Positions 36,378-48,259 of a stretch of DNA of 64,000 nt are shown here, in pieces. Source of the stretch: Ryuthela nishihirai (lineage: Eukaryota; Arthropoda; Arachnida; Araneae; Heptathelidae). The stretch is taken from positions 76,336,020 to 76,400,019 of the forward strand of contig JAWZYU010000008.1 in assembly GCA_038380435.1 (NCBI GenBank). The letters run 5' to 3'. The notes below the pieces were generated by a model. That model had not been told where the DNA came from. It was given only the letters and a program-made list of their open reading frames with translations, and made no database searches. A program made the position numbers and the translations under genes. The stretch's first letter is position 1, and each line of letters begins with the position of its first letter.

Positions 36378-36778
36378 TGTATCTTGAATTGTTTCCCCAA
36401 TTTTTTCGTCCCATTATTGACTATTAACCCATTTGTAGTAATTCATGGTTTTAATTTTTTATTTGTGTATATGTGACGATTTTTCTTTGCTTTTCTAACT
36501 GAATCAGTATTAATATAAATTCTTTGAAGCCATCATATATATCTAAATTTATAACCCGATTCCAATTTAAAACTTTCAAAATTTCCCTTATAAAAATGGA
36601 ATCAACTACATAATCACGTTTTTTTTTTCCACAAATTTTCAATTCACAAATTTTCAATCACAAATTTTCAACTACATAATCACGTTTTTCTTTCTGTCGA
36701 CTAATGAGAAAACCAATTCCATCGAGCGTTAAAGCCTATAAAAATGATCCGTTAAAATAATTTTATTGCATGCGTCTT
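36378..36778. other. Presumed LINE linker, decayed
   Basis: Between the mariner and a SINE-B, in line with the minus-strand LINE, but no motif is readable. A 22-bp ACTACATAATCACG segment is duplicated at about 36605 and 36669. Confidence 0.4.
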
Positions 36779-36960
36779 GGCTGCAAATCTAAGGGAGCTG
36801 GGTTCGAGCTCCGGGTAAGGCATGGATGTATGTGTCGTTTTTCTGCTGAGGTCCTGCCATCCTCTCAGACCTTCTACTGTGGCATATAAACTGACAGGCT
36901 CCTGTCAGACCTCTGTGGCAAGCAGCTGCTTGAGGGGGTATTTATTTTTTATTTATTTAT
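36779..36960 (+). mobile_element. SINE-B, head slightly truncated
   Basis: Starts CTTGGCTGCAAATCTAAGG, B box GGTTCGAGCTCC, body and palindromic tail complete, T/A tail TATTTATTTTTTATTTATTT. Confidence 0.88.
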
Positions 36961-36995
36961 ATTTTCTAAGATCTATATTTTTTATTAAAACGTTA

Positions 36996-37687
36996 TCAAG
37001 ACAAGTACCCGATGCTGTCTAGTAATTTCTTCTTGACTCGAAGTGAAATCATTTCTAGTAATAACATCGACAATTTATTAGAATTATTCCCACCATTTAA
37101 TATATCAATATTTATGTGTCCAAGCATTATTACATGCATATCATCTATAAGTGCCAATATATTATCTATTTCGGCAAAAAATTCTGTAATTGTATATTCA
37201 TGCATTCTGTAAATTGCCAACAAACAAATCTTAACCATATGAAAAGTAATTGCGATTTGTAATACATCTGCAGTAAGAGTATTAATGTCTATATTTTGAG
37301 CAATACTATTAACAGATTTTTTTATATATATACAATTACTCTACCATATTTCTTAAGAGTTCCACCTATGCAATGATCATATTATGCAATTTACAGTATT
37401 GGCGGCAAAATCATAGCCGCCAATACTGTAAATACCAGCTTCAATTTTTTTTTTATCCAGATTTCTATTAGAATAATTACATCCAATTCCATATTTGTTA
37501 AATTTAGAAAAATCAAAAAGCTATCAAAATTCTTTCTCATATTTCTAATGTTTCCGGTTATAATTTTAAGTCCATTTCCCCAAGAATAATTTCCCTTACC
37601 ATATACTCCATTATTCTCTATAACACATATATTCCTCATTTGGGTAAAATACTGATCTTCCTCATCAGAATTTGCAAAATTCGTCAT
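36996..37687 (-). pseudogene. LINE endonuclease fragment (exonuclease-endonuclease-phosphatase type)
   Basis: Minus-strand reading from 37687: IITGNIRNMRKNFDSFL is the usual N-terminal block of LINE endonucleases, then VIILIEIWI, where the catalytic Glu of an LTETW-type motif is present. After a frame change near 37.3 kb, HVIMLGHINIDIL corresponds to the GDFN block with Asp replaced by His, and KLLDSIG follows. The enzyme would nick target DNA to prime reverse transcription. Frameshifts and the altered GDFN block mean it is dead. Confidence 0.8.
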
Positions 37688-37858
37688 TTTACTATTTACT
37701 CAAATATTTCATGGCTATAACCATTCGGTAACTCTATTTCATTCCATCTACATCTTCCGAATATCTTATTCTTTGTGCCTCGACATTTTGATTTTTTCTT
37801 ACAAATATCTTGGCATCCCGTACTCAAACAAACTTGTAACCTTTTTCCCTTTATTTTG

Positions 37859-38243
37859 GGGGCGGGGGTGGCTCAGTCGGTAGCGCGCCAGGCTAGTAAT
37901 CTGTAGTTCCCAGGTTCGAGTCCCAGCTGGGTCAGCGTTGAGATTTATCTCCGCAAAATTCCCCGCCTTGCTCACGGTCAGTAGGGGACACCGATGGGCT
38001 TGGAAAGGCCGCCGTCCGTCGGATGGGACGTTAAGCCGTGGCCCCGTGTGCGGGAGAGCCATACCCTGTGCACGTTAAAGAACACGCTGGATTGCCTTGA
38101 CGGGAGGCTACCATCTGTCTCCCAACAGCTGTTCCAGTGGGTCCCCTCCCCCAACCTTCTCTGAGCCTTCGGGGTCCATGTGGCCTGGCCATTTAGCCTA
38201 TGGTGTGCAAAAAAGTGCCGCTCAGAGGTAAAACAACCCAACC
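37859..38243 (+). mobile_element. SINE-A, full length, inside LINE
   Basis: Complete head, body and CAACCCAACCC tail. A weak flanking repeat (CCTTTATTTTG / CCTTTGTTTTTG) is the probable TSD. Confidence 0.93.
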
Positions 38244-38522
38244 CTTTGTTTTTGCCTCATACATTAGCTGTTTATTTTCTGGATTAAGTTGGTCATTGAT
38301 AAAAATCTTCCCTTCTTAATATATGTCATTAATATTCTTAGTAATGAAATCTATTTTGGCTCTGCATTTTCTAACCCATTCCTCTTTCATTTTCCTTGAT
38401 TCCAAATGAACTGCAATTGGCCTACTTTTATTTCTATTTCTGGTTGGGATTCTGTGTGCTGCCTGAATGTCTCTATTTTTTTAAAATCTATGTTGATTGC
38501 ATTTGCCAATTTGTTCACTATA

Positions 38523-38726
38523 TCAGCAATATTTTCCTGTTTGACCTCTAGCCTCTATCTCTATATTCGAATTTCTAGTATATTGCTGCAACTCACTTAA
38601 TTTCAACTTTTGGTCTTTTACTTCATCTTGAATATGTTTATTTTGGTCATTTGTAGTCTTATTTTGCATTTGTATATCTTTGATTGTTTTCGACATCACT
38701 TTTATGATTGATGTGTACTCGTCCAT
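38523..38726 (-). pseudogene. Coiled-coil fragment, probable LINE ORF1
   Basis: Minus-strand MDEYTSIIKVMSKTIKDIQM followed by Gln/Asn/Lys-rich heptads and a RNSNIEIEARG segment. This resembles the leucine-zipper region and following conserved NIEI block of LINE ORF1 proteins that bind element RNA. It lies upstream of the endonuclease in the same strand, as expected. No complete ORF1; the call rests on order and composition. Confidence 0.6.
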
Positions 38727-38895
38727 TTTCCTTGATCAGAAAGAACATTCTTTCTAAATTCCTTTATTTACCTCTTAATTTCTCTCTAAATTTTATATTT
38801 TCTGCTACTAAATCATTTCTTAAAATCTGCTTTTGACGACCTACTACTCTTTTAATGGTCTTTATCAAATTCTCTTCCCCTTTTTTACCATCAGT

Positions 38896-39281
38896 GGGGC
38901 GGGGGTGGCTCAGTCGGTAGCGTGCCAGGCTCGTAATCTGTAATTCCCAGGTTCGAGTCCCAGCTGGGGCAGCGTTGAGATTTATCTCCGCAAAATTCCC
39001 CGCCCTGCCCACGGTCAGTAGGGGACACCGATGGGCTTGGAAAGGCCGCCGTCCGTCGGATGGGACGTTAAGCCGTGGCCCCGTGTGCGGGAGAGCCATA
39101 CCCTGTGCACGTTAAAGAACACGCTGGATGGCCTTGACGGGAGGCTACCATCTGTCTCCCAACAGCTGTTCCAGTGGGTCCCCTCCCCCAATCTTCTCTG
39201 AGGCTTCGGGGTCCATGTGACCTGGCCATTTAGCCCATGGTGTGCAAAAAAGTGTCGCTCAGAGGTAAAACAACACAACCA
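38896..39281 (+). mobile_element. SINE-A, full length
   Basis: Complete copy; tail reads CAACACAACC. TSD not clear. Confidence 0.93.
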
Positions 39282-40126
39282 ATTTTGCAAACATTTACGT
39301 AATGAAATGATTGCATACCTATCAGGTATTTAAAACCAATGCAAGAAATTTTGTTATTTGTTAACAAGGGATTTCCACATTTAATTTTGTTAGCAAGTGA
39401 ATTTACACATGTGACCTGCGTATGTCCAATCTGTATTCCACTTCTTGCCGTACACGATGCAGCATATATCTTGTTCCTTGCTCAGTTGTTTATCTTATTA
39501 TGGCTTTCAAATGATATAGGTCCCGAAATATGTCCATGTAAATATAATTCTGTAAAAGCCCCACAAGAAAAAAAATACCATGGTGTGTGAAATTGATGGG
39601 CATAGAATTGCATCGCCCCTGTCAATCCATCTGTCAAGAAAAGTTGCACTAAAAATTTCCATAACATTCTTGAGAAATGTGGAGATGTAATCGTCTTGTC
39701 TGATGGCCGTCCGTGAAACTGATTAAATGGGGAAATGTACAGGTACAGCATTGAATGTGGCGCCTTTTGTGTATTTGGGGACAGTGATTCCCCAAACCCC
39801 ACCATTATTTGTCTAACACACTCACTGTATTTCACTTAATTCCCCCACCGTACACATTTATAATTCTGTTCTATGAATTTCTACATATTTCTTGAAGCTT
39901 TCTACCCAGAAGTGAAAATATTTTATTGTGTTTTGAACGTTGCGTTGCAAATATAATGATCAGGATATTTTTGAGTTTATGGCAGGCCTGGTTGCGGGCC
40001 ATTGTAAGAAAACTTTCGGTTATACTGAATCAGGTTCATTACAATATTTTGACCAAATATTTTGCTAATTCATAGTACTCATTAAAAGTATGTTTTTGTA
40101 TTTTACCAAGATGTTTTCACGATTTC
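39282..40126. other. Intergenic DNA
   Basis: No gene recognised. A minus-strand open frame of 117 codons (39482-39835) contains PWYFFSCGAFTELYLHGHI, faintly like the last block of transposases, but I cannot support it. Confidence 0.35.
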
Positions 40127-40663
40127 TTAACCCTTTCAGGACCACGAGGTTTCTAAGAGTAAATATTAGTATGTAACTGTTTATTTTTAGTTTGTTTAGA
40201 CGTAAAATAAATAAAAATCATAAGAAAATACATAACAATGTGTAGTTTTTTTGGAATTTTATGGGAAATATTTTTCCAATGGACTATAAAGGTAACACAA
40301 ATTATAGTTAGGCTTATTATGCAATGTCTTTTATTTATTGGTTTATTAGAACAAAATGTTAACTAAAATAATACAAAATTATGAAATAAAATTACTATAC
40401 CAAAATGATGTGCTAATTATGATATTCTGCGAAGCAATTTCTTTTGGTAGTGAGGCAAAGATGGACATTGCACATAGTACATATATTATGCGTCCTGACA
40501 GTTCTGTTTTTGTTTTCTAAACGTTCCCGTTTACGAAATTGCGTTCGGCATACGTTCTATTTTGACATTCTGTATAAAAAATGCAGATAAGGTTATAATT
40601 AAATACGACAATCACCAATTTTAAAATGGGGAAAAATGTTTCCCTTAGTCGTGAAAGGGTTAA
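40127..40663. mobile_element. piggyBac-type MITE, copy 2
   Basis: TTAA-flanked, ends CCCTTTCAGGACC and (inward) CCCTTTCACGAC. Exactly the same length, 537 bp with both TTAA, as copy 1 at 11191-11727, with only a few substitutions and compensating single-base indels. Intact and not invaded by a SINE. Confidence 0.9.
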
Positions 40664-41030
40664 AATATACAATATGTTTTTTTTTTTTTTTCAGTTCATT
40701 ACTCATTAGAAATGTATTTTTCGTTTTTAAGTAGTTTTTCCTGCAGCTCTTTAAGAATGTATTTTTTTTTTATCCTGTGGCTGTTCGTTTTGTTTCGGTT
40801 GGTCACTCCTGGTTTATTCCATTTCCTTTGTCCATTTCAAGCATTTTTATATTCAGTGAAATGACAACAATATAAATATGCTAGCAAGTCTGCTTAACAG
40901 CATTTCCTAAGTTTTGTGATTTGGAAAGCTCTAAATTAAATAAACTTATTAGAACACAGTATGATGAATTATTTTTATCATCTAAGAAACATCGGTGAAA
41001 AAATAACGTATTTAACCCCTTCAGATACTG
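40664..41030. other. AT-rich spacer
   Basis: T-rich runs; nothing recognised. Confidence 0.5.
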
Positions 41031-41427
41031 GGTTGGGTTGTTTTACCTCTGAGCGGCACTTTTTTGCACACCATGGGCTAAATGGCCAGGTCACGGGCCA
41101 TTTAGTCATGGACCCCGAAGGCTCAGAGAACGTTGGGGGAGGGGACCCACTGGAACAGCTGTTGGGATACAGATGGTAGCCTCCCATCAAGGCCGACCAG
41201 CGCGTTCTTTAACGTGCACAGGGTATGACTCTCCCGCACACGGGGCCACGGTTTAACGTCCCATCCGACGGACGGCGGCCTTTCCAAGCCCATCGGTGTC
41301 CCCTACTGACCGTGGGCAGGGCGGGGAATTTGCGGAGATAAATCTCAACGCTGACCCAGCTGGGACTCGAATCTGGGAACTACAGATTACGAGCCTGGCA
41401 CGCTACTGATTGAGCCACCCCCGCCCC
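41031..41427 (-). mobile_element. SINE-A with a small internal duplication
   Basis: Full length. Near 41094-41107 an extra GGCCATTTAGTCA repeats sequence found a few bases upstream, adding about 13 bp. Head complete with one A-box change. Confidence 0.92.
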
Positions 41428-41477
41428 AAAAAAGTAAGGACGTCAATGTAGCATTTCTTTTATTATTCTAATGATGA
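41428..41477. other. Junction between SINE-A and LINE
   Basis: Short A/T-rich segment; the LINE 5' end is probably truncated here or nearby. Confidence 0.4.
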
Positions 41478-42468
41478 TTCATTTTCAAAATTAAAAAATC
41501 CATTTTTGGCACAATTGCTGGAGTAAGCTATATGCTAGAAGATGACTCAATCCTAGATCTGCTCAGTGAGCAAAATGTGATTAGCATACAACGAATGATC
41601 AACTTTGATGCAATCCACGACAAGAAAAAAGATGAGGTAAACTGCAATCCTACAAATATCATCATACTTGAATTTAACTCTGAATACCTTCCAAACGAAG
41701 TCTTTTTAGGGTTTTTTAAACATAACGTTAGACCCTACACATTTCCTCCTGGCCTCTGTCTTCGCTGTTACATGTTTGGTCACACCATTTCCAATTGCAA
41801 TGGAAGACTAACATGCAAAAGATGCAGTGGGAACCATCACCATCGTGATTGTCAAAGCACTAAATTAAAATGCCCAAACTGCGCAGGCCCTCATCCAGCG
41901 ACTTACGCAAAGTGCGAAGTTAAAATTATAGCCTGTAAAGCCAAACAAATCCAAATTTCTGAAAACTTAAACTGGAACCAGGCTTTTGTTAATGCAAAAA
42001 AAAAAACACATCCTAGATAAACAACTCTCTCAAAATGAACTATCAACTAACAAATATTTTCAATCCCAAATAGATATGGCCAATCCAAAAAATAATCTTC
42101 CTGCCAACTATTCACTAATTGACCATTATGATTTTCCAAAAATAGAACCAAACTCAACCAATGACAAAATGGTAAACCAACAACACCAACAACCACAATT
42201 AAAAACTTCTTTCTCCGACACTGTAAAGAAAAACATAACAGGCCACAAATCCTCACACAAAACACTCCCTGGCCCCTCTTCGAACACCCACCTAACTAGA
42301 CAGAATGCTCCTGAAATTATCCCAGAAGATGGCTTATCATTTAACCTTCAATCCAAAGGTCAGATTGTCAGCCTCATACTGAAACTATTAAATATGATTT
42401 TACCTTCTAGCCCTCATCTTACACTAATAAATGACATATTACTAACTGCAATTAATTGTGTTTCATGA
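41478..42468 (+). pseudogene. LINE ORF1: zinc-knuckle nucleic-acid-binding protein, frameshifted
   Basis: Frame open from 41478; first ATG 41532. The protein-like sequence starts before this ATG (IFGTIAGVSYMLEDD), so the N-terminus is lost. From ATG 41532, three knuckles lie at residues 76-89 (CLRCYMFGHTISNC), 95-107 (CKRCSGNHHHRDC) and 114-128 (CPNCAGPHPATYAKC), as in Gag-like ORF1 proteins of I/Jockey elements that package element RNA. An 11-A run at 41996-42006 shifts the frame; the remainder reads on in the +1 frame to TGA at 42466-42468, with an Asn/Gln-rich linker. The TGA overlaps ORF2's ATG. Confidence 0.85.
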
Positions 42469-45400
42469 ATTGTGACCTGAGATTATTGCATTGGAACTGC
42501 CGAGGAATCCCTTCAAAGCTTCCTACTCTTAAACACATAATTAAAACACAAAAACTTAATATCCTACTTCTACAAGAAACATTCACAAATAAAACCCGAC
42601 AATTAAATAACTTTCTTTCTTATCACCAAAAAAATACAAATCAATCTAAAGGAATTATTACCTACATTAATCAACATATCCCACATGTACAAATTCCCAT
42701 CCCCATATTAAATGAGTCATTAGAATGTATTGCAATTAAAATCTCCTTAAACAAAAAACATATTTACATCCTCAACTGTTACAATTCAGGAAAAAATATA
42801 AATGAATCAACTTACACAAAAATTCTTTCATACCTCCCTGGAGAAGTCATCATTTGTGGAGACTTTAACTCGCACCATGAAAACTGGTCCTCTTACAAAA
42901 CTGATAGCAAAGGCAAAAATCTATCAAAATTTATTAACAAACATAATCTAATTATACTAAACGACAAATCCAAAACCATAAAAAATAAAAATAACACACA
43001 CTCAATCATTGATCTATCAATTGTCTCACCAGGATTAATAAATTCTCTAAAATGGTCTATCTCCCCTGATTCATATTCCAGTGACCACTACCCAATATAT
43101 ATCTCCTCATCTTACAATAAAAACAATAAACCCAAAATTCAGCTTACAAATTGGTCCAACTTCAAAAAAGAATTACAAAACTCAACGGAAATCAATAATC
43201 TAACACCCACATATAATGATTTAATACATAATGTATCAACTTGCAAAAACAAACACACTACCACACACACAAAAAAAATACCACACAATAACTCCCATAT
43301 AATATTCATTAACAAATTAATTGCCATAAGAAGGAAAGCAGAAAGAACAATGAATAGAAACAATACATTTAGAGATGTTGAAAACTTTAATAGACTATCC
43401 GCTGCAATAAATAAAAAAATCACTAATATCCAAAAATCCAACTGGCACTCATTTTCAGAAACCCTCACACCACATTCTTCTACTGCAAATATTTGGAAAG
43501 TGTATAAAAAACTACACAACAACTCAAATCCTAAAACAACATCTTCACCATTAGAATCCTTAGCCCTCTACAACAATGAACACATATCTAAAACTGCAGA
43601 TAAATTAGCCACCCACCACATTAACAAGGTAAAAGATTCCCATTCTCTGAGCCATAAATATGACAACACAACCTTTTTACATAATTACTTTAAAGATAAA
43701 ACACATATCCTAAATCTCCCATTCACTCTACATGAACTTAACCATGCTATTAACATTCTCAAAACCAAAACAGCAACTGGACCTGACAATATATCTAACA
43801 AAACACTAAAGAACCTTCCTCCAAAATGGAAAAGCTTCATCTTAAACACATTTAATGAAATCTGGACATCTAGAAACATTCCACCTCAATGGTTCGAGAA
43901 CTTCATGATTTTCATACACAAAACTAAAAAAGATTTCAAAGAACTGGACTCATATAGACCAATATGCCTATCTTCTAACATATTAAAACTATTTGAGAGA
44001 CTTATTAACTCTAGACTTACATGGTATATTGAAAATAAAAATATTCTTAGTGAACACTCATATGGTTTCAGACCTGGGAAATCAACAAAAGACCTACTAT
44101 TACATCTTACATCTGACATAGAACATGCTACAGCTAATAATGAATACCTAGTTGCAGTAATAATAGATATTAAAAATGCTTTTGACTCTGTCAACCACAA
44201 TGCTTTATTATTCAAACTTAAAAATTTAGGACTTCATGGAAATATTTACAAATTCTTATTTAATATCATTACAAAAAAATCTTTCAAAGTCAAAATTCAT
44301 AAATATATATCTACATCATACCCAATCAAAAATTGAATTCTTCAAGGAGACATTATATCCCCTAATCTATTTAATCTATATCTACATGACCTAGCTGAAA
44401 ACTTCACACATGACATTAAATTTGGAATCTATGCAGATGATATCATTTTATGGACACATCACAACAACCTAAATATCATTAAAAACAACCTACAACATAA
44501 CATAGACAATCTACTAAAATTTTGCAAAACATGGAATCTCAACATCTCATCTGAAAAAACCATTACTATACCTTTTTATAAATGCAAATTCCCTACTAAT
44601 AAACTTAATTTATTTCTACACAACAAAAAAATCAAAATTGTAAAAGACACTAAATTTTTAGGCTTACACTTAGACTCCAAACTCAATTGGACCAAACAAA
44701 TCAATTATGCAATTAAAACAGGCAATAAATTATTTCAACTCTTAAAATATCTTGGACACTCTACTTGGGGATGTGTTACGAAAAATTTACTATTAATTTA
44801 TCAAAATTTAATTGCACCCAAATACCAATATGGAATAGAATTCTTAAACAATCTATCTCAAAACAACATCTCTAAACTAGAAAAAATGCAAACAAAAATA
44901 ATTAGACATATCCTAGGAATCCCAAAAGGTAGTAAAAACATAAACCTATATGCAGACACTGCTATCCCACCCATTACAATTAAAAAAAAATATTTACTTT
45001 CAAATCTAATGTTTAGAATTGTCACAAAAAACAAAACACACCCCATTATACAAAAAATCACCACTAACTTTTTCAATAATTCAATTATTGACACAAACCA
45101 AATTCAAAACTTAACAGAAATCATCCTACAAAACCTAAGTGGAGATTATTTCCCTAATTTTCCACCTTGGACAAGCTGCCCTCCTATCATCTCATTAGAC
45201 ATACCTGGAATAATAAAAAAACATAATTTAAACACAGACCAACTCCGAACATTAACAATCTCATACATAGACACCACATACAAACAACACATAAAAATAT
45301 ACACTGATGGCTCATACAATGAAAACACTAAAACATCATCAGGAGCATTTACATGTCCACACTATAACACATCCAACTCTTTTAAATTTAGGCAACAAAC

Positions 45401-46188
45401 CTCAATCATAATAGCCGAAACTTCAGCTATCATATTAGCAATAAACTGGGCACTAAAATTTCATTACTCCTACATAGTTATTCTATCTGATTGTAAATCT
45501 GCAATACAATTACTTAACTCAAATCCCTACAAATCCAAATATTCCACTCTTTTAAATGATATAAACATCCTAATATTTAAACATCTCTTACAACACAATT
45601 TCATATATATATACAATGGATACCCTCACACACAGGCATTGCAGGCAATGATGAGGCTGATTTACTAGCTAAACAGGCACAAAACAATACAAACAGCATA
45701 CCTACTCCCTTCTTCATACACACTCATAAACAAAAAAACAAAATACTTCTTTTTAATGAAACACAACAATACTTCCAAACAAATTCAATAAACTCCCATA
45801 GATTCCTCATATGCAATAAAATCCAAAAATTCAATGATTTTGGCCTTAAAAAAGATGAAATTAGCCTAATCTCAAAAATTAAAACAAATTGGGCCCTACA
45901 CTACACTATACACTTACAAAAACAAACACTACACTATACACTTACAAAAAGATATCTTCACCAAACTGCAATTCATGTAATACCCCTCAAACATTAGAAC
46001 ACATAATTTTTAAATGCCAATTATTCACAACACAAAGAAGGACCTATTTTGACAAATTACTAAAACACAACATTACACCTAATACCTTCTCATCAATATT
46101 ACACCACAACAATACAATCACTAATAAAAAAATCCTAAAACTCCTTATAAAATTTTTCAAAGAATGTGATCTTTTTAACAATATTTAA
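42465..46188 (+). pseudogene. LINE ORF2: endonuclease, reverse transcriptase, RNase H, with four lesions
   Basis: ATG 42465 overlaps the ORF1 stop (ATGA). Endonuclease: LHWNCRGIPSK, LLLQETF, GDFNSHHENW, SDHYPI. RT: TATGPDNISNK, SYRPICLSSN, SYGFRPGKST, VIIDIKNAFDSVNH, then an in-frame TGA at 44334-44336 just before ILQGDIISPNLF, and YADDIILW (about 44429). RNase H: IYTDGSYN (about 45300), AETSAIILAINWAL, LSDCKSAIQLL. In the TA run at 45603-45613 the frame shifts; the expected WIPSHTGIAGNDEADLLAKQ follows in frame 2, which fits one extra TA. Near 45895-45952 a 28-bp tandem duplication and a further shift precede the C-terminal CNSCNTPQTLEHIIFKC. Catalytic residues otherwise look intact, so decay is recent. 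Confidence 0.9.
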
Positions 46189-46490
46189 ATACTCAATTCA
46201 AACAACTCAGGCAACATGAAGATAACTCTCTCACAAAAACAACTAAGCATATCATCTATACAACATGAAGAATACACAACAAACTACCCCTGTAAAATGA
46301 ACTCACTCACAACAACATGAAGAAAACATAACATATATATATAAAAATCCACACATGCCCAAACTGGGGTTTTTTTTTCTTTTTTTCTTTTTTTTTTTTC
46401 AAATTAACAAGTCCTGAATGAGTCAGAATAGCAAGACTATTCTGGAAATATTCAATTTGGCGAGAAGTGTCATCATCATCATCACTGAGA

Positions 46491-46951
46491 GCCATTATAG
46501 AGGTACCTATGAAAGGTCTTGTAACCAAGTAAAGACAGTTTTATATCTATGTACACACTATGCACTATTATTTACGTTACTCAGTTTAGTTCATGTACTT
46601 TTCTTAAAATTTCTCGACAGTTGTCTGAATTTTAACTGAAAATATTTTATGAACAGTGAACAAAAATAGAATTGCAATATATTAAAAACGAAATATTTTT
46701 GGATTGACCTTTTAGTTAATGAATTTTATATCACTATTTATTAGACATCAGTATACTTTGACGGCTTATTCAATTAAACTGCCAACTCGAAAAAGCAAAA
46801 TCGCATCAGTTTTTCATTTCTTAAAAAAAAATTATTTGCTTTCAATTAAAACATATGAGGATTGAAATCCGAGCTCCTTCCACGAGGTAAGATCTGAAAA
46901 GACTAGCAAGTGTTCAAATATTTTTAGGTGTTAATAACATGGGGATAGTAG
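46491..46951. other. AT-rich intergenic DNA
   Basis: Nothing recognised. Confidence 0.5.
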
Positions 46952-46961
46952 GGGAAAAAAG

Positions 46962-47236
46962 CAAAATTCTTCGCCCTGCCCACGGTCAGTAGGGGACACC
47001 GATGGGCTTGGAAAGGCCGCCGTCCGTCGGATGGGACGTTAAGCCGTGGCCCCCTGTGCACGTTAAAGAACACGCTGGATGGCCTTGACGGGAGGCGACC
47101 ATCTGTCTCCCAACAGCTGTTCCAGTGGGTCCCCTCCCCTAACCTTCTCTGAGCCTACGGGGTCAATGTGACCTGGCTATGGATTTAGCCCATGGTGTGC
47201 AAAAAAGTGCCGCTCAGAGGTAAAACAACCCAACCT
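46962..47236 (+). mobile_element. SINE-A, 5'-truncated with internal deletion
   Basis: Starts at CAAAATTCTTCGCCC; the CGTGTGCGGGAGAGCCATAC segment is missing. TSD GGGAAAAAAG at 46952-46961 and 47241-47250. Confidence 0.9.
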
Positions 47237-47250
47237 AAAAGGGAAAAAAG

Positions 47251-47918
47251 TTTTCTGCTTGGAATTCGTTTATGTATTTACCAATGAATGATCAGTTCAC
47301 AATCAATTTTAAAGGATACTAGGACCTGCAGTTACACTAATATCCAACACATCCGGGATATTTAATAGATATCAACAATGTATTTAAAGATAAATTTGTC
47401 TCTAACAAAATATTTCTTTAGAATTAAAAGAAATATTTCTATACGCTCATTTTGTAGGTTATATTTATTATAAATCAAAACTACGGTGCAATTTCATTCA
47501 TTGATTTGAAAGCGTAAGATTTCAAAAGATTCACATATTCTGAGAGAAATTTTTTTTAATAATACCAGTGCCTATTATTTACTCGAAACAGAATTAAAAA
47601 ATTTAGCTGACCCTGAACACTATTTACTAAAAGGTTAATAAAACATGTTGAATGTTTTTAGATGTAACTAACAAATCATAGTGCTTACTTGTACAGTTTA
47701 ATAGTGATTAAATACGTAGTAAATCATAATGTATTTATTATATTTATTAGAGAAGTTTATAAAGAAATAAAGGTTATATCTATCTGAAATAGAGTGATCA
47801 ATATCAGAATCTTTTTTTAAATTCAATGTATTTAGTTCTTGATGACTTACACAAGGAATTTAAACTAAAGGCAAACGTTGAACTGGAAGTACACTATTGT
47901 GGTTTTCATTTAAACGAA
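47251..47918. other. AT-rich intergenic DNA
   Basis: Nothing recognised. Confidence 0.5.
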
Positions 47919-47931
47919 TTGTTTGAGATTA

Positions 47932-48246
47932 GGTAGGGTTGGGTTGTTTTACCTCTGAGCGGCACTTTTTTGCACACCATGGGCTAAATGGCCAGGTCAC
48001 ATGAACCCCGAAGACTCAGAGAAGGTTGGGGGAGGGGACCCACTGGAACAGCTGTTGGGAGACAGATGGTAGCCTCCCGTCAAGGCCATCCAGCGTGTTC
48101 TTTAACGTGCACAGGGTATGACTCTCCCGCACACGGGGCCACGGCTTAACGTCCCATCCGACGGACGGCGGCCTTTCCAAGCCCATCGGTGTCCCCTACT
48201 GACCGTGGGCAGGGCGGAGAATTTTTGCGGAGATAAATCTCAACGC
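47932..48246 (-). mobile_element. SINE-A, 5'-truncated
   Basis: Head missing; ends at AAATCTCAACGC, the first bases of the body. TSD TTGTTTGAGATTA at 47919-47931 and 48247-48259. Confidence 0.95.
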
Positions 48247-48259
48247 TTGTTTGAGATTA

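Larger units (their letters stand above)
33060..39290 (-). mobile_element. Old minus-strand LINE, broken by later insertions
   Basis: Reading leftward on the minus strand I find ORF1-like coiled coil (38.7-38.5 kb), endonuclease (37.7-37.0 kb) and reverse transcriptase (34.5-33.25 kb), in the order expected of one non-LTR retrotransposon. It is interrupted by SINE-A at 38.9 and 37.9 kb, SINE-B at 36.8 and 33.8 kb and a mariner at 34.6-36.4 kb. RT motif style suggests the CR1/Jockey group; clade not certain. Edges approximate. Confidence 0.75.
41478..46490 (+). mobile_element. Nearly full-length LINE (I/Jockey group with RNase H)
   Basis: Two overlapping coding regions: a zinc-knuckle ORF1 and an ORF2 with endonuclease, RT, RNase H and a C-terminal zinc motif. 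RNase H in ORF2 is known in the I clade and relatives, so I place it there with moderate confidence. The 5' end looks truncated inside ORF1, since similarity begins upstream of the first ATG. A possible 3' end is the (TCA)n run at about 46470-46484. Coding strand is strikingly C/A-rich and G-poor. Confidence 0.85.

Noticed and set aside
39482..39835. 117-codon minus-strand frame as a transposase remnant
   Set aside because: Only one faint block resembles transposase; no TIRs or other motifs could be found.
43139..43522. Minus-strand 127-codon frame with hydrophobic stretches
   Set aside because: It lies antisense to LINE ORF2, whose C/A-rich strand makes long antisense frames common.
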